Shown here: in pieces, positions 18,586 through 27,823 of the stretch
How the letters are laid out: every line of letters starts with the position of its first letter
Numbering within the stretch: position 1 is the stretch's first letter
Assembly (NCBI RefSeq): GCF_025685655.1
Contig: NZ_JAGSYG010000002.1
Location: 496,001 to 560,000, forward strand
Origin: Acidicapsa ligni
GTDB lineage: Bacteria > Acidobacteriota > Terriglobia > Terriglobales > Acidobacteriaceae
Length of the DNA stretch: 64,000 nucleotides
Direction of reading: 5' to 3'
Made by a program: the position numbers and the translations under genes
Notes under the pieces: model-generated
Databases searched by the model: none
Told to the model about the DNA's origin: nothing
The model's input: the letters and a program-made list of their open reading frames with translations, nothing else

Positions 18586-21063
18586 ATGCAAACACTCATT
18601 TCTGATCTTCGCTACGCAGCGCGACAACTCCGCAAATCGCCAGGCTTTGCCTTGATTGCGATCATCACTCTCGCTCTGGGTATTGGTTCCAATATTGCGG
18701 TCCTGACCTTGATTAACGGCATCCTGCTGCGTCCTCTGCCTCTGGGAAATCCAGAGCAACTGGTCGATGTTCATAACGGAGGAGACGGCGGGTTTTACAG
18801 TCTGAGCTATTCCAATCTTGTCGAATTGCAAAGACGCACCGGTTCCAAAATGGATATAGCCATGGACGGAATGGGTGGCACGGATGCGAACATAGTCGGC
18901 TTCGGCGGAAGGCTACAAATCCATCAGGACGAGGTCACAGCAAACCTGCCGCAGGTGCTGGGCGTGCAGCCCGCGCTCGGACGCACCTTTCGCACGGAAG
19001 AGAATGACCCTGGAAAAAACCATGTGCTCCTGCTCAGCGACTCTGTGTGGCGTCGCGTTTTCTTAGCAGACCCGCGTGTTATCGGAGCGACAGTCTCCAT
19101 CCGCGAAACACCGTATGTCGTCATTGGCGTCATGCCCAAAGGATTCTCTTTCCCTGCTGATACAAGTGGACAAAACTCAGTGTGGTCGCCCGCTGAATTA
19201 GGCGATAACGTCCGTGCCGACATAACGAGTGAGAGTCAGGTATATGGCAGCGCAATCGCGCGCCTGCCGGCAGGCATTAGCGCAACTCAAGTTGCCGCCG
19301 ATCTTAGTCGCGCGCAGGCGCAGATTTCAGCGACTCACAGTGGCCGCGAGATAAGCAAACGCATCGCTGTCGTGCCCTATCAAAAGTCTCTCAATGAAGA
19401 TGCGCGAAAGCCTCTCATGCTGCTATACGGAGTGGCTGTCGCCATCTGGGCTCTTGCCTGCCTCAATGTAACCAGCCTCATGTTGGCCCGCGCCATCTCG
19501 CAGCGCAGGGAGCAGGCAGTACGTTCCGCGCTGGGTGCCACACGCGCCAGGCTTATACGGCAATCCGTTACGGAAAGCCTGTTGATCAGCACTATGGGTA
19601 GTGTCGCAGGCATGCTCACGGCGCAAGGCACCATCAAGCTTTTGTGGAGGCCGATCACTCGTAATCTGCCCATGACAAACGCTGTTCACGTGGATTGGCG
19701 AGTAGTCCTTCTACTCGTTGCGCTCACTCTGCTCACCGCTGTTATCGTCGGATTCATTCCTGCACTGCGAACCATGCGGCGCGATGTGCAGCACGATCTG
19801 CAGGGCGGCAGAACACAGACTGCATCTGCCGCGCACAATCGTCTTCGTGGCGCTTTGGTCGTAGCTCAACTCGCCATCACAGTTGTGCTGCTTACAGGGG
19901 CTGGACTCTTCCTTCGTACTGTCCGCGCTTTGCGTGAAGTGCCACTCGGATTTACACAACAGAATGTGCTCACCGGCGGCATCATCCTGCATAGCCCGCG
20001 GAGGACGAACAAGACACAGAGTCCCGACAAGCAACCGGACATGGTACATCTCGCATATCAGCCTTTGCTGGATCGGTTGCGTGCAATGCCCGGCGTCCGG
20101 GCTGTTGCGCTGAGTTCTGTTCTGCCCATGCGGCCTGAGTTCCGCATCATGCTTTCTGCGAACCTGGACGGCAAGAAACTCCCGTCTGCAGACGAAGCCC
20201 AGGCAGAGGGGCGCGTAGCATCGCCAGGGCTCGTCGATGCTCTCGGCATTCCCATATTGCGTGGCAGATTTTTCACCGACGCAGACACACCCGCGAGCCC
20301 CGTCGTAGTCGTTATCAACCAGGCGTTTGCAGATAAATATCTGAAAAACCAAAATCCCATCGAACACACTCTTTCCCTGGGCGATGGGCGCTTCGGAACG
20401 ATGCAGATTATCGGTGTCATCGGAGATGTGAAGCAGGGAAAAGTAGACAACCCGACAAGCCCTGAAATGTATCTCGGTATGAACCAGATCACGCCAGGTT
20501 CACCCTTTTATGGAGTCGTGACTGCCTTCATGGAAGTCGCGATCCGCGCCTCTGTTCCAGCAGATTCTCTTCGCGCCCAGTTTGAAAAAGCACTCAACTC
20601 AGTTGCGCCGGATGCTACGACTACGGACGTCAAAACAATTCGCCAGGCAGTCGAAGATTCCTTCGGAAGCACGACGCTGACGGAATATCTGATGGAGGGA
20701 TTCGCAGGACTCGCACTGATCATCGCCTCTGTCGGTCTCTATGGATTGTTAGCCTTCACTGTTGCCCTCCGGACGCAGGAGATCGGCGTACGCCTCGCAT
20801 TGGGTGCGTCCCGAGTTAATGTAATGGGCCTCGTTCTTCGCCGCGCCGTTCTGCTCATTGGCATGGGGCTTGGCACCGGTTGTATCGCAGCCTGGTTCGC
20901 TGTGCGAGTAGCGCAAAGTTATCTTTTCGGAGTGAAGGCTCATGATGCTGTGACCTTCGTCGTCGTGCTGGCAGTGCTGGGTGCATCTGGCCTTCTGGCG
21001 GCATATCTACCTGCACGTCGCGCTTCGGCGATCGACCCTATGCAGGCGCTTAGAGCGGAATAG
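18586..21063 (+). CDS. ADOP-type ABC permease, copy 2 of the efflux locus
   Basis: This is a second duplicated FtsX/MacB permease of 825 residues with the same layout: N-terminal helix (LGIGSNIAVLTLINGILL), periplasmic domain, FtsX triplet (REQAVRSALGATRARLIRQS), second periplasmic domain, second triplet (EIGVRLALGASRVNVMGLV) and the ending PARRASAIDPMQALRAE. The ATG at 18586 has AAGGAA five bases upstream. Its sequence has diverged strongly from copies 1 and 3 in both periplasmic domains, so the three permeases may handle different ligands. It is the middle of three consecutive permease genes, 9 bases after copy 1 and 10 bases before copy 3. Confidence 0.93.
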   Translation: MQTLISDLRYAARQLRKSPGFALIAIITLALGIGSNIAVLTLINGILLRPLPLGNPEQLVDVHNGGDGGFYSLSYSNLVELQRRTGSKMDIAMDGMGGTDANIVGFGGRLQIHQDEVTANLPQVLGVQPALGRTFRTEENDPGKNHVLLLSDSVWRRVFLADPRVIGATVSIRETPYVVIGVMPKGFSFPADTSGQNSVWSPAELGDNVRADITSESQVYGSAIARLPAGISATQVAADLSRAQAQISATHSGREISKRIAVVPYQKSLNEDARKPLMLLYGVAVAIWALACLNVTSLMLARAISQRREQAVRSALGATRARLIRQSVTESLLISTMGSVAGMLTAQGTIKLLWRPITRNLPMTNAVHVDWRVVLLLVALTLLTAVIVGFIPALRTMRRDVQHDLQGGRTQTASAAHNRLRGALVVAQLAITVVLLTGAGLFLRTVRALREVPLGFTQQNVLTGGIILHSPRRTNKTQSPDKQPDMVHLAYQPLLDRLRAMPGVRAVALSSVLPMRPEFRIMLSANLDGKKLPSADEAQAEGRVASPGLVDALGIPILRGRFFTDADTPASPVVVVINQAFADKYLKNQNPIEHTLSLGDGRFGTMQIIGVIGDVKQGKVDNPTSPEMYLGMNQITPGSPFYGVVTAFMEVAIRASVPADSLRAQFEKALNSVAPDATTTDVKTIRQAVEDSFGSTTLTEYLMEGFAGLALIIASVGLYGLLAFTVALRTQEIGVRLALGASRVNVMGLVLRRAVLLIGMGLGTGCIAAWFAVRVAQSYLFGVKAHDAVTFVVVLAVLGASGLLAAYLPARRASAIDPMQALRAE

Positions 21064-21073
21064 GAGAAACTCG

Positions 21074-23599
21074 TTGCAATCCATCATTCAAGACATTCGC
21101 TATGCAATTCGCCAGTTAACGCACTCGCCGGGGTTTGCCGCTACCGTTATCATCACGCTGGCATTGGGCATCGGCGCCAACAGTGCAATCTTCACCATCT
21201 TTGATCAAGTGTTGCTCCGCATGTTGCCGGTGCACAATCCGAAGGAACTGGTGCGTTTTGAATGGAGCGGCAGCTTCTCTGGATCGATGAGCAGCTTCGG
21301 CGGCGATACAGATAATTACTTCTCCTATCCGATGTACAAAGACCTGCGCGATCGCAATACTGTCTTCACCGATATTCTTGCCGCCGATCGCACTGGTGTC
21401 GGTGTGTCCTGGCATAACCAGGCTGAGAATAAAGATGCCGAATTAGTGAGTGGAAATTACTTCGGCCTGCTGGGGCTTCGACCCGCTCTCGGAAGACTCA
21501 TCGAGAGCTCCGACGATACTGCGAAGGATGCCAATCCAGTTGTTGTTTTGAGTTATGACTATTGGAAGACGCACTTCAGTGCTGACCGCGGTGTCGTTGG
21601 GAAGAGCTTGCTTATCAATGGTCATCCGTTCACTATTCTCGGTGTCGCGCCGGATGGTTTTGTCAGTGCAATTGGTGGCTACAGGCCTGGTGTATTTCTG
21701 CCACTCAGTATGAGTGAAGTTGCGATGCCCTGGACCAAGTCAAGAGATAATCTGAATAATCACCAATCCATCTGGTTGACACTGATTGCGCGTCTGAAGC
21801 CCGCAGTAACGGCACAGCAGGCAGAAGTATCCATGGCCCCGCTCTGGTACTCACTCCGCGCACAGGAGTTCATCGCATATAAGTCTTCTTCAGCTCGCTT
21901 CAAGAATGGATTTCTCAATCACAGCCATCTTTCGGTGAAAGATGATTCCACTGGATTTACACCTGAGCGGAGCGATCTCCGTACTCCGCTGTTTGTACTT
22001 ATGGGTATGGTTGGAGTACTGGCTGCGATGTGTGCCGTCAACGTCGCCACGCTTCTTCTTCTGCGTGCAGCAGGACGCGTCCGCGAGATCTCCATGCGAT
22101 ATGCACTTGGAGCGGCACGGTCGAGAATCATTTTGCAACTGCTGGTCGAGGGCGCAGTGCTTGGCCTTTGCGGAGCAATCGCAGGACTGGCTCTTTCGCC
22201 TTTGATTGCTCGCGTTCTTGTGCAGATGATCAGCCACAGCGATGACATTGCCGACGTACCTTATTCTGCTACTGTCGATGGGCGCATCCTTGCATTCACG
22301 CTGCTGCTTTCGTTGTTGGTGAGTCTTGCGTTCAGCGTTGCACCGGCCCTGCAATTCATGCGCCCAAGGCTTGCCGAGACACTGCGCCAGAACACGGGCA
22401 CAGCCTCAAAAGCTTCACAGCGTTTCCGAAAATTCGCTGTTGGATTACAGATTGCGTTGAGCGTTATTTTGCTTGGCGGCGCGGGCCTGTTTCTTCGCAC
22501 TCTCACCAATCTTCGCGGGGAGAAGATTGGCTTTGCTGCGCAGAATGTTCTTCTCTTCGATGTAGATCCAACGCTCTCGGGATACAGTGACGATCGCACC
22601 GCCCAGGTGGAGATGTCAGTTATCGATGCGGTGCGCACTATCCCCGGAATTCAACAGGCCGCTGGAACCACGGACCCAGAGATCGCAGGGGACTCCAGCA
22701 CCACGAACTTTACCGTGCAGGGGCATGTGGCGCCGGAAGAAGAGGACATGAACTTCGAAGCCCCCTGGATAACCACCTCCTATTTTGCAACGCTGCGTCA
22801 GCCTATTCTTGCGGGTCATGAATTCACGGCTGCGGATACCAAGGGAAGTCCGCATGTGGCAATCGTCAATCTCACATTCGCCAATCGCTTTTTTGGTTCG
22901 CCACAGAATGCCCTTGGCCGACTCATCGCCGACGGTGGTGGAGATGGTACAAAGCTCGATACAACGATTATCGGTGTTGTAGGCGACGTAAAGCATCGCA
23001 ACATGCGCTCCAAGCCGCGTGGCACAATTTATCGCCCTTATCTGCAGGAAAATCACCCTGGCGGTATGGTCTTCTATGCATTGACCGCTCAGAAGAGTGA
23101 TTCGGTTGAGATCACCATTCGCGAAAGCATACATCGTCTCGATCCCAAGCTCGTTGTCGACGGCATGCGCACTATGGAGCAACAGGTAGATCTGAGTGTT
23201 TCAAATGAGCGCACGCTGGCAATGCTGGCAATGAGCTTCTCCGCTCTGGCCTTGGTCATGACGGCGGTTGGTCTTTACGGCGTGCTCGCTTTTGCAACAG
23301 CGCAGCGCACTCGTGAGATCGGCGTACGTATGGCTCTTGGTGCACAGCGCAGCTCCGTCGTTGCACTGGTTATGCGGGAGATGGCAATCACTACAATTAT
23401 CGGAGTAGCGATTGCATTGCCCGCATCGATTGCCTTAGCTCATTTGCTGCAAAGCCAGCTCTACGAAGTGAAGCCCGGAGATCCGGTCACTCTCATCGCC
23501 TGCGTTTTTGCCAGCGCAGTCATGGTCGTGATCGCGGCTGCAATTCCAGCCCGTCGCGCAGCCTCTATTGATCCCATGCGAGCACTGCGATCAGAATAG
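21074..23599 (+). CDS. ADOP-type ABC permease, copy 3 of the efflux locus
   Basis: This is the third duplicated FtsX/MacB permease, 841 residues. The best start is the TTG at 21074: AGGAGA lies six bases before it and the product then begins QSIIQDIRYAIRQL, like the neighbouring copies. A longer frame reaches back into copy 2 but is not homologous there. It has the N-terminal helix LGIGANSAIFTIFDQVLL, the first FtsX triplet with REISMRYALGAARSRIILQL, the second triplet with EIGVRMALGAQRSSVVALV, and the ending PARRAASIDPMRALRSE. The second ATPase gene follows after 39 bases, so this permease is a good candidate partner for it. Confidence 0.93.
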   Translation: MQSIIQDIRYAIRQLTHSPGFAATVIITLALGIGANSAIFTIFDQVLLRMLPVHNPKELVRFEWSGSFSGSMSSFGGDTDNYFSYPMYKDLRDRNTVFTDILAADRTGVGVSWHNQAENKDAELVSGNYFGLLGLRPALGRLIESSDDTAKDANPVVVLSYDYWKTHFSADRGVVGKSLLINGHPFTILGVAPDGFVSAIGGYRPGVFLPLSMSEVAMPWTKSRDNLNNHQSIWLTLIARLKPAVTAQQAEVSMAPLWYSLRAQEFIAYKSSSARFKNGFLNHSHLSVKDDSTGFTPERSDLRTPLFVLMGMVGVLAAMCAVNVATLLLLRAAGRVREISMRYALGAARSRIILQLLVEGAVLGLCGAIAGLALSPLIARVLVQMISHSDDIADVPYSATVDGRILAFTLLLSLLVSLAFSVAPALQFMRPRLAETLRQNTGTASKASQRFRKFAVGLQIALSVILLGGAGLFLRTLTNLRGEKIGFAAQNVLLFDVDPTLSGYSDDRTAQVEMSVIDAVRTIPGIQQAAGTTDPEIAGDSSTTNFTVQGHVAPEEEDMNFEAPWITTSYFATLRQPILAGHEFTAADTKGSPHVAIVNLTFANRFFGSPQNALGRLIADGGGDGTKLDTTIIGVVGDVKHRNMRSKPRGTIYRPYLQENHPGGMVFYALTAQKSDSVEITIRESIHRLDPKLVVDGMRTMEQQVDLSVSNERTLAMLAMSFSALALVMTAVGLYGVLAFATAQRTREIGVRMALGAQRSSVVALVMREMAITTIIGVAIALPASIALAHLLQSQLYEVKPGDPVTLIACVFASAVMVVIAAAIPARRAASIDPMRALRSE

Positions 23600-23638
23600 A
23601 CCAGGCAGTCCGCCAAAAGAATCGGAGTAATAAACAGC

Positions 23639-24346
23639 ATGATTGATCTAAAGAAAATCGAGCGCAGTTACAAGACCGGCCACACGGAAACATGGGTGCT
23701 GCGCCACGTGAATCTCACCATCAATCCCGGTGAATTCGTCACTGTGATGGGTCCATCGGGAGCAGGGAAGTCTTCACTGCTGAATGTACTTGCCATGCTC
23801 GATGATCAATGGTCCGGTGAGTTTTATTTTGAAGACGAAGCCGTCCATCGCATGAATCGCAAGCAGCGTGCCGACCTTGCTCGCAGGCGCATTGGCATGG
23901 TATTTCAGAGCTATCATCTGCTCGATGATTTGAGCGTCGCCGAGAACATCGACCTGCCACTGTCTTACAAAGACATTCCGCGTGCAGAGCGTCAGGCGCT
24001 CGTTGCCGACACGCTTGATCGGTTCAATATCGTTGGGAAAAAAGATCTCTTCCCCAGTCAACTTTCCGGGGGACAGCAACAACTCGTCGGCATTGCGCGC
24101 GCCGTCATTCACAAGCCGTCACTGCTGCTTGCGGATGAGCCAACTGGAAACCTGCATTCTGGGCAGGCAAAAGAAATCATGGAGCTATTCCGTCAGTTGA
24201 ATGAACAGGGCACCACGATCATTCAAGTAACTCACTCAGAAGAGAACGCAAAATATGGCAGCCGCATCATCGAGCTTCGCGACGGATGGCTCTATTCCGA
24301 TACTGCGGGAATTGCTCAAGGTGCAATATCAGGAGTGCAATCGTGA
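23639..24346 (+). CDS. ABC transporter ATPase (second of two) with variant motifs
   Basis: This 235-residue ATPase belongs to the MacB/LolD class. Walker A GPSGAGKSS is at 38-46, the signature LSGGQQQ at 142-148, and Walker B SLLLADEP at 161-168 with the catalytic glutamate kept. Two positions are unusual: the residue after the signature is leucine instead of the common arginine (LSGGQQQLVGIARA), and the D-loop reads GNLHSGQ with histidine instead of aspartate. The H-loop histidine is present in VTHSEENAK. Its final codons overlap the GTG start of the TolC gene, which indicates translational coupling. It may power export through that channel with one of the three upstream permeases. Confidence 0.93.
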   Translation: MIDLKKIERSYKTGHTETWVLRHVNLTINPGEFVTVMGPSGAGKSSLLNVLAMLDDQWSGEFYFEDEAVHRMNRKQRADLARRRIGMVFQSYHLLDDLSVAENIDLPLSYKDIPRAERQALVADTLDRFNIVGKKDLFPSQLSGGQQQLVGIARAVIHKPSLLLADEPTGNLHSGQAKEIMELFRQLNEQGTTIIQVTHSEENAKYGSRIIELRDGWLYSDTAGIAQGAISGVQS

Positions 24347-26382
24347 ATCCTTTTCTATCGAAGTGCAAGGAGAAGTCAGTGCCAGCGTCTATGAAAGCGG
24401 TTGCTTCGCTATGCATTTTGAGCCTTGCCTCGCAGATCGTTGTCCCGGCCACAGCTCAGAGCACTCAGAATGATGTTGCAGGTGCGCCCGCTACGCAAAC
24501 TGCAACGACGACGACACCTGCGACTAAATCATCCGAGGCCATTCCTTTTGATCTGTTGCAGCATGCCTCGCGTAATCCCATTGACGCTTATCGCGGCAAG
24601 AACGTACCACCGCCAAACATGGCGAATTCAGTGCAGCTTAATTCTCTCGTGAGAGATGGCAAGCTATATCTGTCCTTACATGATGCGATCGATCTTGCTC
24701 TTGAAGACAATCTCGACATGGTCATCGCTCGCTATAACCTGCCCATCGCGCAGACGGACATCCTGCGTACGGCGGCCGGTGGACAGGCACTCGGTGTAAA
24801 CACAGGTGTTGTCTCCGGCACCCCAGGCGGCGCAGGCGGCGGCCTCGGCGGTGGTTCAGGAGCCGGTGCCGGTGGTACGACGAGTGGTGCAGGCGGCGCC
24901 GGTGCAGGTGCATCGGGCTTGGTCCAGAACACAATCGGTACCGGAACCAACGTCTCCAATTACGATCCATCGATCAATGTCACGACCTACATTGATCACA
25001 CCACGCAACAGTTGCCTAACCAGGTCCTTTATGGCATCCCGGTTATTCATCTGAATGAGTTCCTCGCTAACGCATCCTACGTGCAGGCGTTTCCGACAGG
25101 CGGTAGCATTCAGGCCACCTGGAATAACAATCGGCAAACTACGAACAGCCCAAACAACACTTTCAATCCGCAGTTGAGTTCCTTTGTCGAGCTTTATGTT
25201 CAACAGCAATTGCTCGCTGGTTTTGGATTGGGCCCCAATCTCCGCTTCCTGCATATTGCACGCACCAACCAGAAGGTTTCCGACATCGCCTTCCGCGCCC
25301 AGGTGATCGCTACTGTGACGCAAATCTGCAATCTTTATTGGGATCTGGTGAGTGCTTACGACAATGAGCAGGTAAGCGAGCGCTCGGTTGCTTTTGCTAC
25401 GGAGACATTGAATACCAGCCGTCAGCAATTGAAGCTGCAGGCTATCCCCGAAATGGATGTGCTCAAGGCGGAAGGGGAATTGGCTACCCGTCAACAGGAT
25501 TTGACCGTGGCTCGCACCAACCTTGAGTTGCAAGAGTTGTACATGAAGAACGCGATCACCCGCAGCCTCGACGATCCTATTCTGGAAGAGATGCCGGTTG
25601 TGCCAACGGATCATATTGGAACCCAGGTAGAGGGAACCTCTGAGCCGGTGCAGGACATGATTGCCGACGCACTCAAGAATCGTACCGAGGTGCAGGAAAA
25701 CACACTGACCATGCAGAACAGTGAACTCAGTCGCAAGACTGCACGTAACGCTCTGCTTCCATCCCTATCAGTCTATGGATTCATTGACGGTCAGGGTTAT
25801 GGCGGTACTACGACTCCTTCGACAGTTGCTCCAGGCACTCCGATTCCGGGGCCAACCGGTTACGGCACGGCTCTTGATAATGCCTTGAACTACACCTCTC
25901 CGGAGTATCAGGTAGGCTTCCAGTTGAGCATTCCATTGCGTAATCGCATTGCAAAGGCAGCGCAATACCGCACTGAACTTGAATATCGTCAAACGCAGGT
26001 CTATCAGGAAGAATTGAAGAAGAAGATCCGCATCGAAGTGCGCAGCGCGCGCTTTGCTTTGGAGCAAGGTGCAAGCCGTGTCGACGCGGCAAGGAATGCG
26101 CATGACCTGGCACAGAAAACACTGGACATCATGCAAAAGGAGCAGAAGTTAGGAGCCGGTTCAAATCAACAAACTCTTGCGTCCGAGCATGACCTGGCCC
26201 TGGCCGAATCCGCCCTGGTTGCTGCCGAGACCTCCTATGAAAAAGCGCGTATCGAGGTGCGGCGTGCGACGGGTACAGTACTTGAAGAATTTGGCATCGC
26301 AATTGAGGCGAATCGCAAGGGAAATTTGACAGGCGCAGTCAGTCGCGAGACAACAGCACCAGTTCCGAGTGGACAGCAGTAG
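24343..26382 (+). CDS. TolC-family outer-membrane efflux protein with Gly-rich insert
   Basis: TolC-like trimers form the outer-membrane exit duct of tripartite exporters. I use the GTG at 24343, which overlaps the previous stop (GTGA) and has AGGAG seven bases upstream. The 679-residue product then starts with a signal peptide (membrane core SLCILSLASQIVV, cleavage near PATAQS). Helical TolC repeats are visible, for example LSLHDAIDLALEDNLDMVI at 110-128 and the second LPSLSVYG half. Between them residues 159-192 form a Gly/Ala/Ser-only stretch (GGGLGGGSGAGAGG), probably a flexible loop in the first repeat. It is the last transport gene before the sigma-54 regulator, which starts 28 bases downstream. 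Confidence 0.9.
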   Translation: MNPFLSKCKEKSVPASMKAVASLCILSLASQIVVPATAQSTQNDVAGAPATQTATTTTPATKSSEAIPFDLLQHASRNPIDAYRGKNVPPPNMANSVQLNSLVRDGKLYLSLHDAIDLALEDNLDMVIARYNLPIAQTDILRTAAGGQALGVNTGVVSGTPGGAGGGLGGGSGAGAGGTTSGAGGAGAGASGLVQNTIGTGTNVSNYDPSINVTTYIDHTTQQLPNQVLYGIPVIHLNEFLANASYVQAFPTGGSIQATWNNNRQTTNSPNNTFNPQLSSFVELYVQQQLLAGFGLGPNLRFLHIARTNQKVSDIAFRAQVIATVTQICNLYWDLVSAYDNEQVSERSVAFATETLNTSRQQLKLQAIPEMDVLKAEGELATRQQDLTVARTNLELQELYMKNAITRSLDDPILEEMPVVPTDHIGTQVEGTSEPVQDMIADALKNRTEVQENTLTMQNSELSRKTARNALLPSLSVYGFIDGQGYGGTTTPSTVAPGTPIPGPTGYGTALDNALNYTSPEYQVGFQLSIPLRNRIAKAAQYRTELEYRQTQVYQEELKKKIRIEVRSARFALEQGASRVDAARNAHDLAQKTLDIMQKEQKLGAGSNQQTLASEHDLALAESALVAAETSYEKARIEVRRATGTVLEEFGIAIEANRKGNLTGAVSRETTAPVPSGQQ

Positions 26383-26410
26383 TTACGGACTGACACACTG
26401 GCAAGAGCAT

Positions 26411-27823
26411 ATGACAACGGGCAATAAAACAAGCGCGACAATCGACAAACCCTATAAGCTGCTGATCGCGGATGATCAGCCGCAGATTCTCGAGGCATTG
26501 CGGCTTCTGCTCAAGCCTGAGGGCTACCAATTGGAGCTGGTGCGGACGCCGGCACTGCTTCTCGAGGCTCTCTCGCATGAGAGCTTCGATGGGGTTTTGA
26601 TCGATCTGAACTACACGCGGGATACGACCTCTGGACAGGAGGGAATGGATCTCGTCGTCCGCGTCAAGGAGATTGACCCGCAGCTTCCCGTTGTCGTCAT
26701 GACCGCGTGGGGCAACATCGATCTTGCCGTTGAAGCAATGCGCCGGGGTGCTGGCGATTTCATTCAGAAGCCATGGGAAAACGCGCGATTGATCAGTGTG
26801 TTACGCACGCAGATGGAACTGCATCGCAGCCAGAAGCGAACGCAATGGCTTGAAGCGGAGAATCGCATTCTACGCGCGCCCGGTGCTCCTGATTTCATAG
26901 CCACTGCGCCTTCCATGCGCCAGGTGATCGAGACAATGTCTCGCGTAGGCCCCTCAGATGCGAACGTTCTTATCACCGGAGAACACGGCACAGGAAAAGA
27001 AGTCGTCGCACAGATGCTGCATCGGCTCTCCTCGCGATCGTCACGCACACTTGTCGCCGTTAATACTGGAGCGTTGCCGGAAGGGACATTCGAGTCCGAA
27101 CTTTTCGGACACGTAAAAGGCGCATTCACGGATGCGCGAACAGACCGCATCGGGCGTTTTGAATTGGCCAACGGTGGCACACTTTTTCTGGATGAAATCG
27201 CGAACATTCCAATTCGCCAGCAGGCAAAACTTCTTCGCGTGCTTGAGACTGGTGAGCTTGAGCGCGTCGGCTCATCGCGAACACAATCCGTCGATGTCCG
27301 CATCGTTTCAGCGACGAATGCAAACCTGCGACAAGACTGCGCCGAAGGCCGCTTCCGCGAAGATCTTCTCTTCCGGCTTAACACTGTTGAGATAGAGCTT
27401 CCGCCGCTGCGCGAACGTCGTGAAGATATTCCTGCATTGGCCGGGCACTTCCTCGCACGCCATGCTACCCGCTATCGACGCCAGATTCAGGGCCTTGAAC
27501 CGTCAGCACTGCAATTGATGCTGCAATACAACTGGCCTGGCAACGTGCGAGAACTCGATCATACCGTCGAGCGCGCCGTTCTAATGGCTCGCGGAGACCG
27601 CATCGATGCTGTCGATCTCGCTCTGCATCCTCAGCGCAGCAGCTCCAGCAGCACTGCTTCAGGCGGATCGCAGAGTCTCGACGAGATGAGCCTTGAGACC
27701 GTGGAGTCGATCCTCATTCGCAAGGCTCTTGCGCGCGTAGGAGGCAATGTCAGCCAGGCCGCTGATGCTCTCGGCCTCAGCCGCGGAGCGCTCTATCGGC
27801 GGATAGAAAAATATGGTCTCTGA
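26411..27823 (+). CDS. NtrC-family sigma-54 response regulator
   Basis: This transcription activator works with RNA polymerase-sigma-54. From the ATG at 26411 it has 470 residues: a receiver domain with acidic pair Asp21-Asp22 and phospho-acceptor Asp65 in VLIDLNY, conserved Thr98 and Lys120; an AAA+ domain with Walker A GEHGTGKE at 190-197; the sigma-54 contact loop as GAFTDA at 237-242; Walker B LFLDEI; and a C-terminal Fis-type helix-turn-helix (GGNVSQAADALGLSRGALYRR). The contact loop differs from the usual GAFTGA at one position. The sensor kinase gene overlaps its 3' end. The likely target is the efflux locus itself, which begins with a -24/-12 motif. Confidence 0.93.
   Translation: MTTGNKTSATIDKPYKLLIADDQPQILEALRLLLKPEGYQLELVRTPALLLEALSHESFDGVLIDLNYTRDTTSGQEGMDLVVRVKEIDPQLPVVVMTAWGNIDLAVEAMRRGAGDFIQKPWENARLISVLRTQMELHRSQKRTQWLEAENRILRAPGAPDFIATAPSMRQVIETMSRVGPSDANVLITGEHGTGKEVVAQMLHRLSSRSSRTLVAVNTGALPEGTFESELFGHVKGAFTDARTDRIGRFELANGGTLFLDEIANIPIRQQAKLLRVLETGELERVGSSRTQSVDVRIVSATNANLRQDCAEGRFREDLLFRLNTVEIELPPLRERREDIPALAGHFLARHATRYRRQIQGLEPSALQLMLQYNWPGNVRELDHTVERAVLMARGDRIDAVDLALHPQRSSSSSTASGGSQSLDEMSLETVESILIRKALARVGGNVSQAADALGLSRGALYRRIEKYGL

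Noticed and set aside
19711-20367. Minus-strand open frame inside the second ADOP permease
   Set aside because: The composition (Cys/His/Arg-rich) and lack of a ribosome binding site mark it as an antisense shadow; similar frames at 24856-25614 and 26764-27384 were dropped for the same reason.
20981-21073. Longer N-terminus for the third ADOP permease
   Set aside because: These codons lie inside the preceding permease and the true homology starts at the TTG at 21074, which has AGGAGA upstream.
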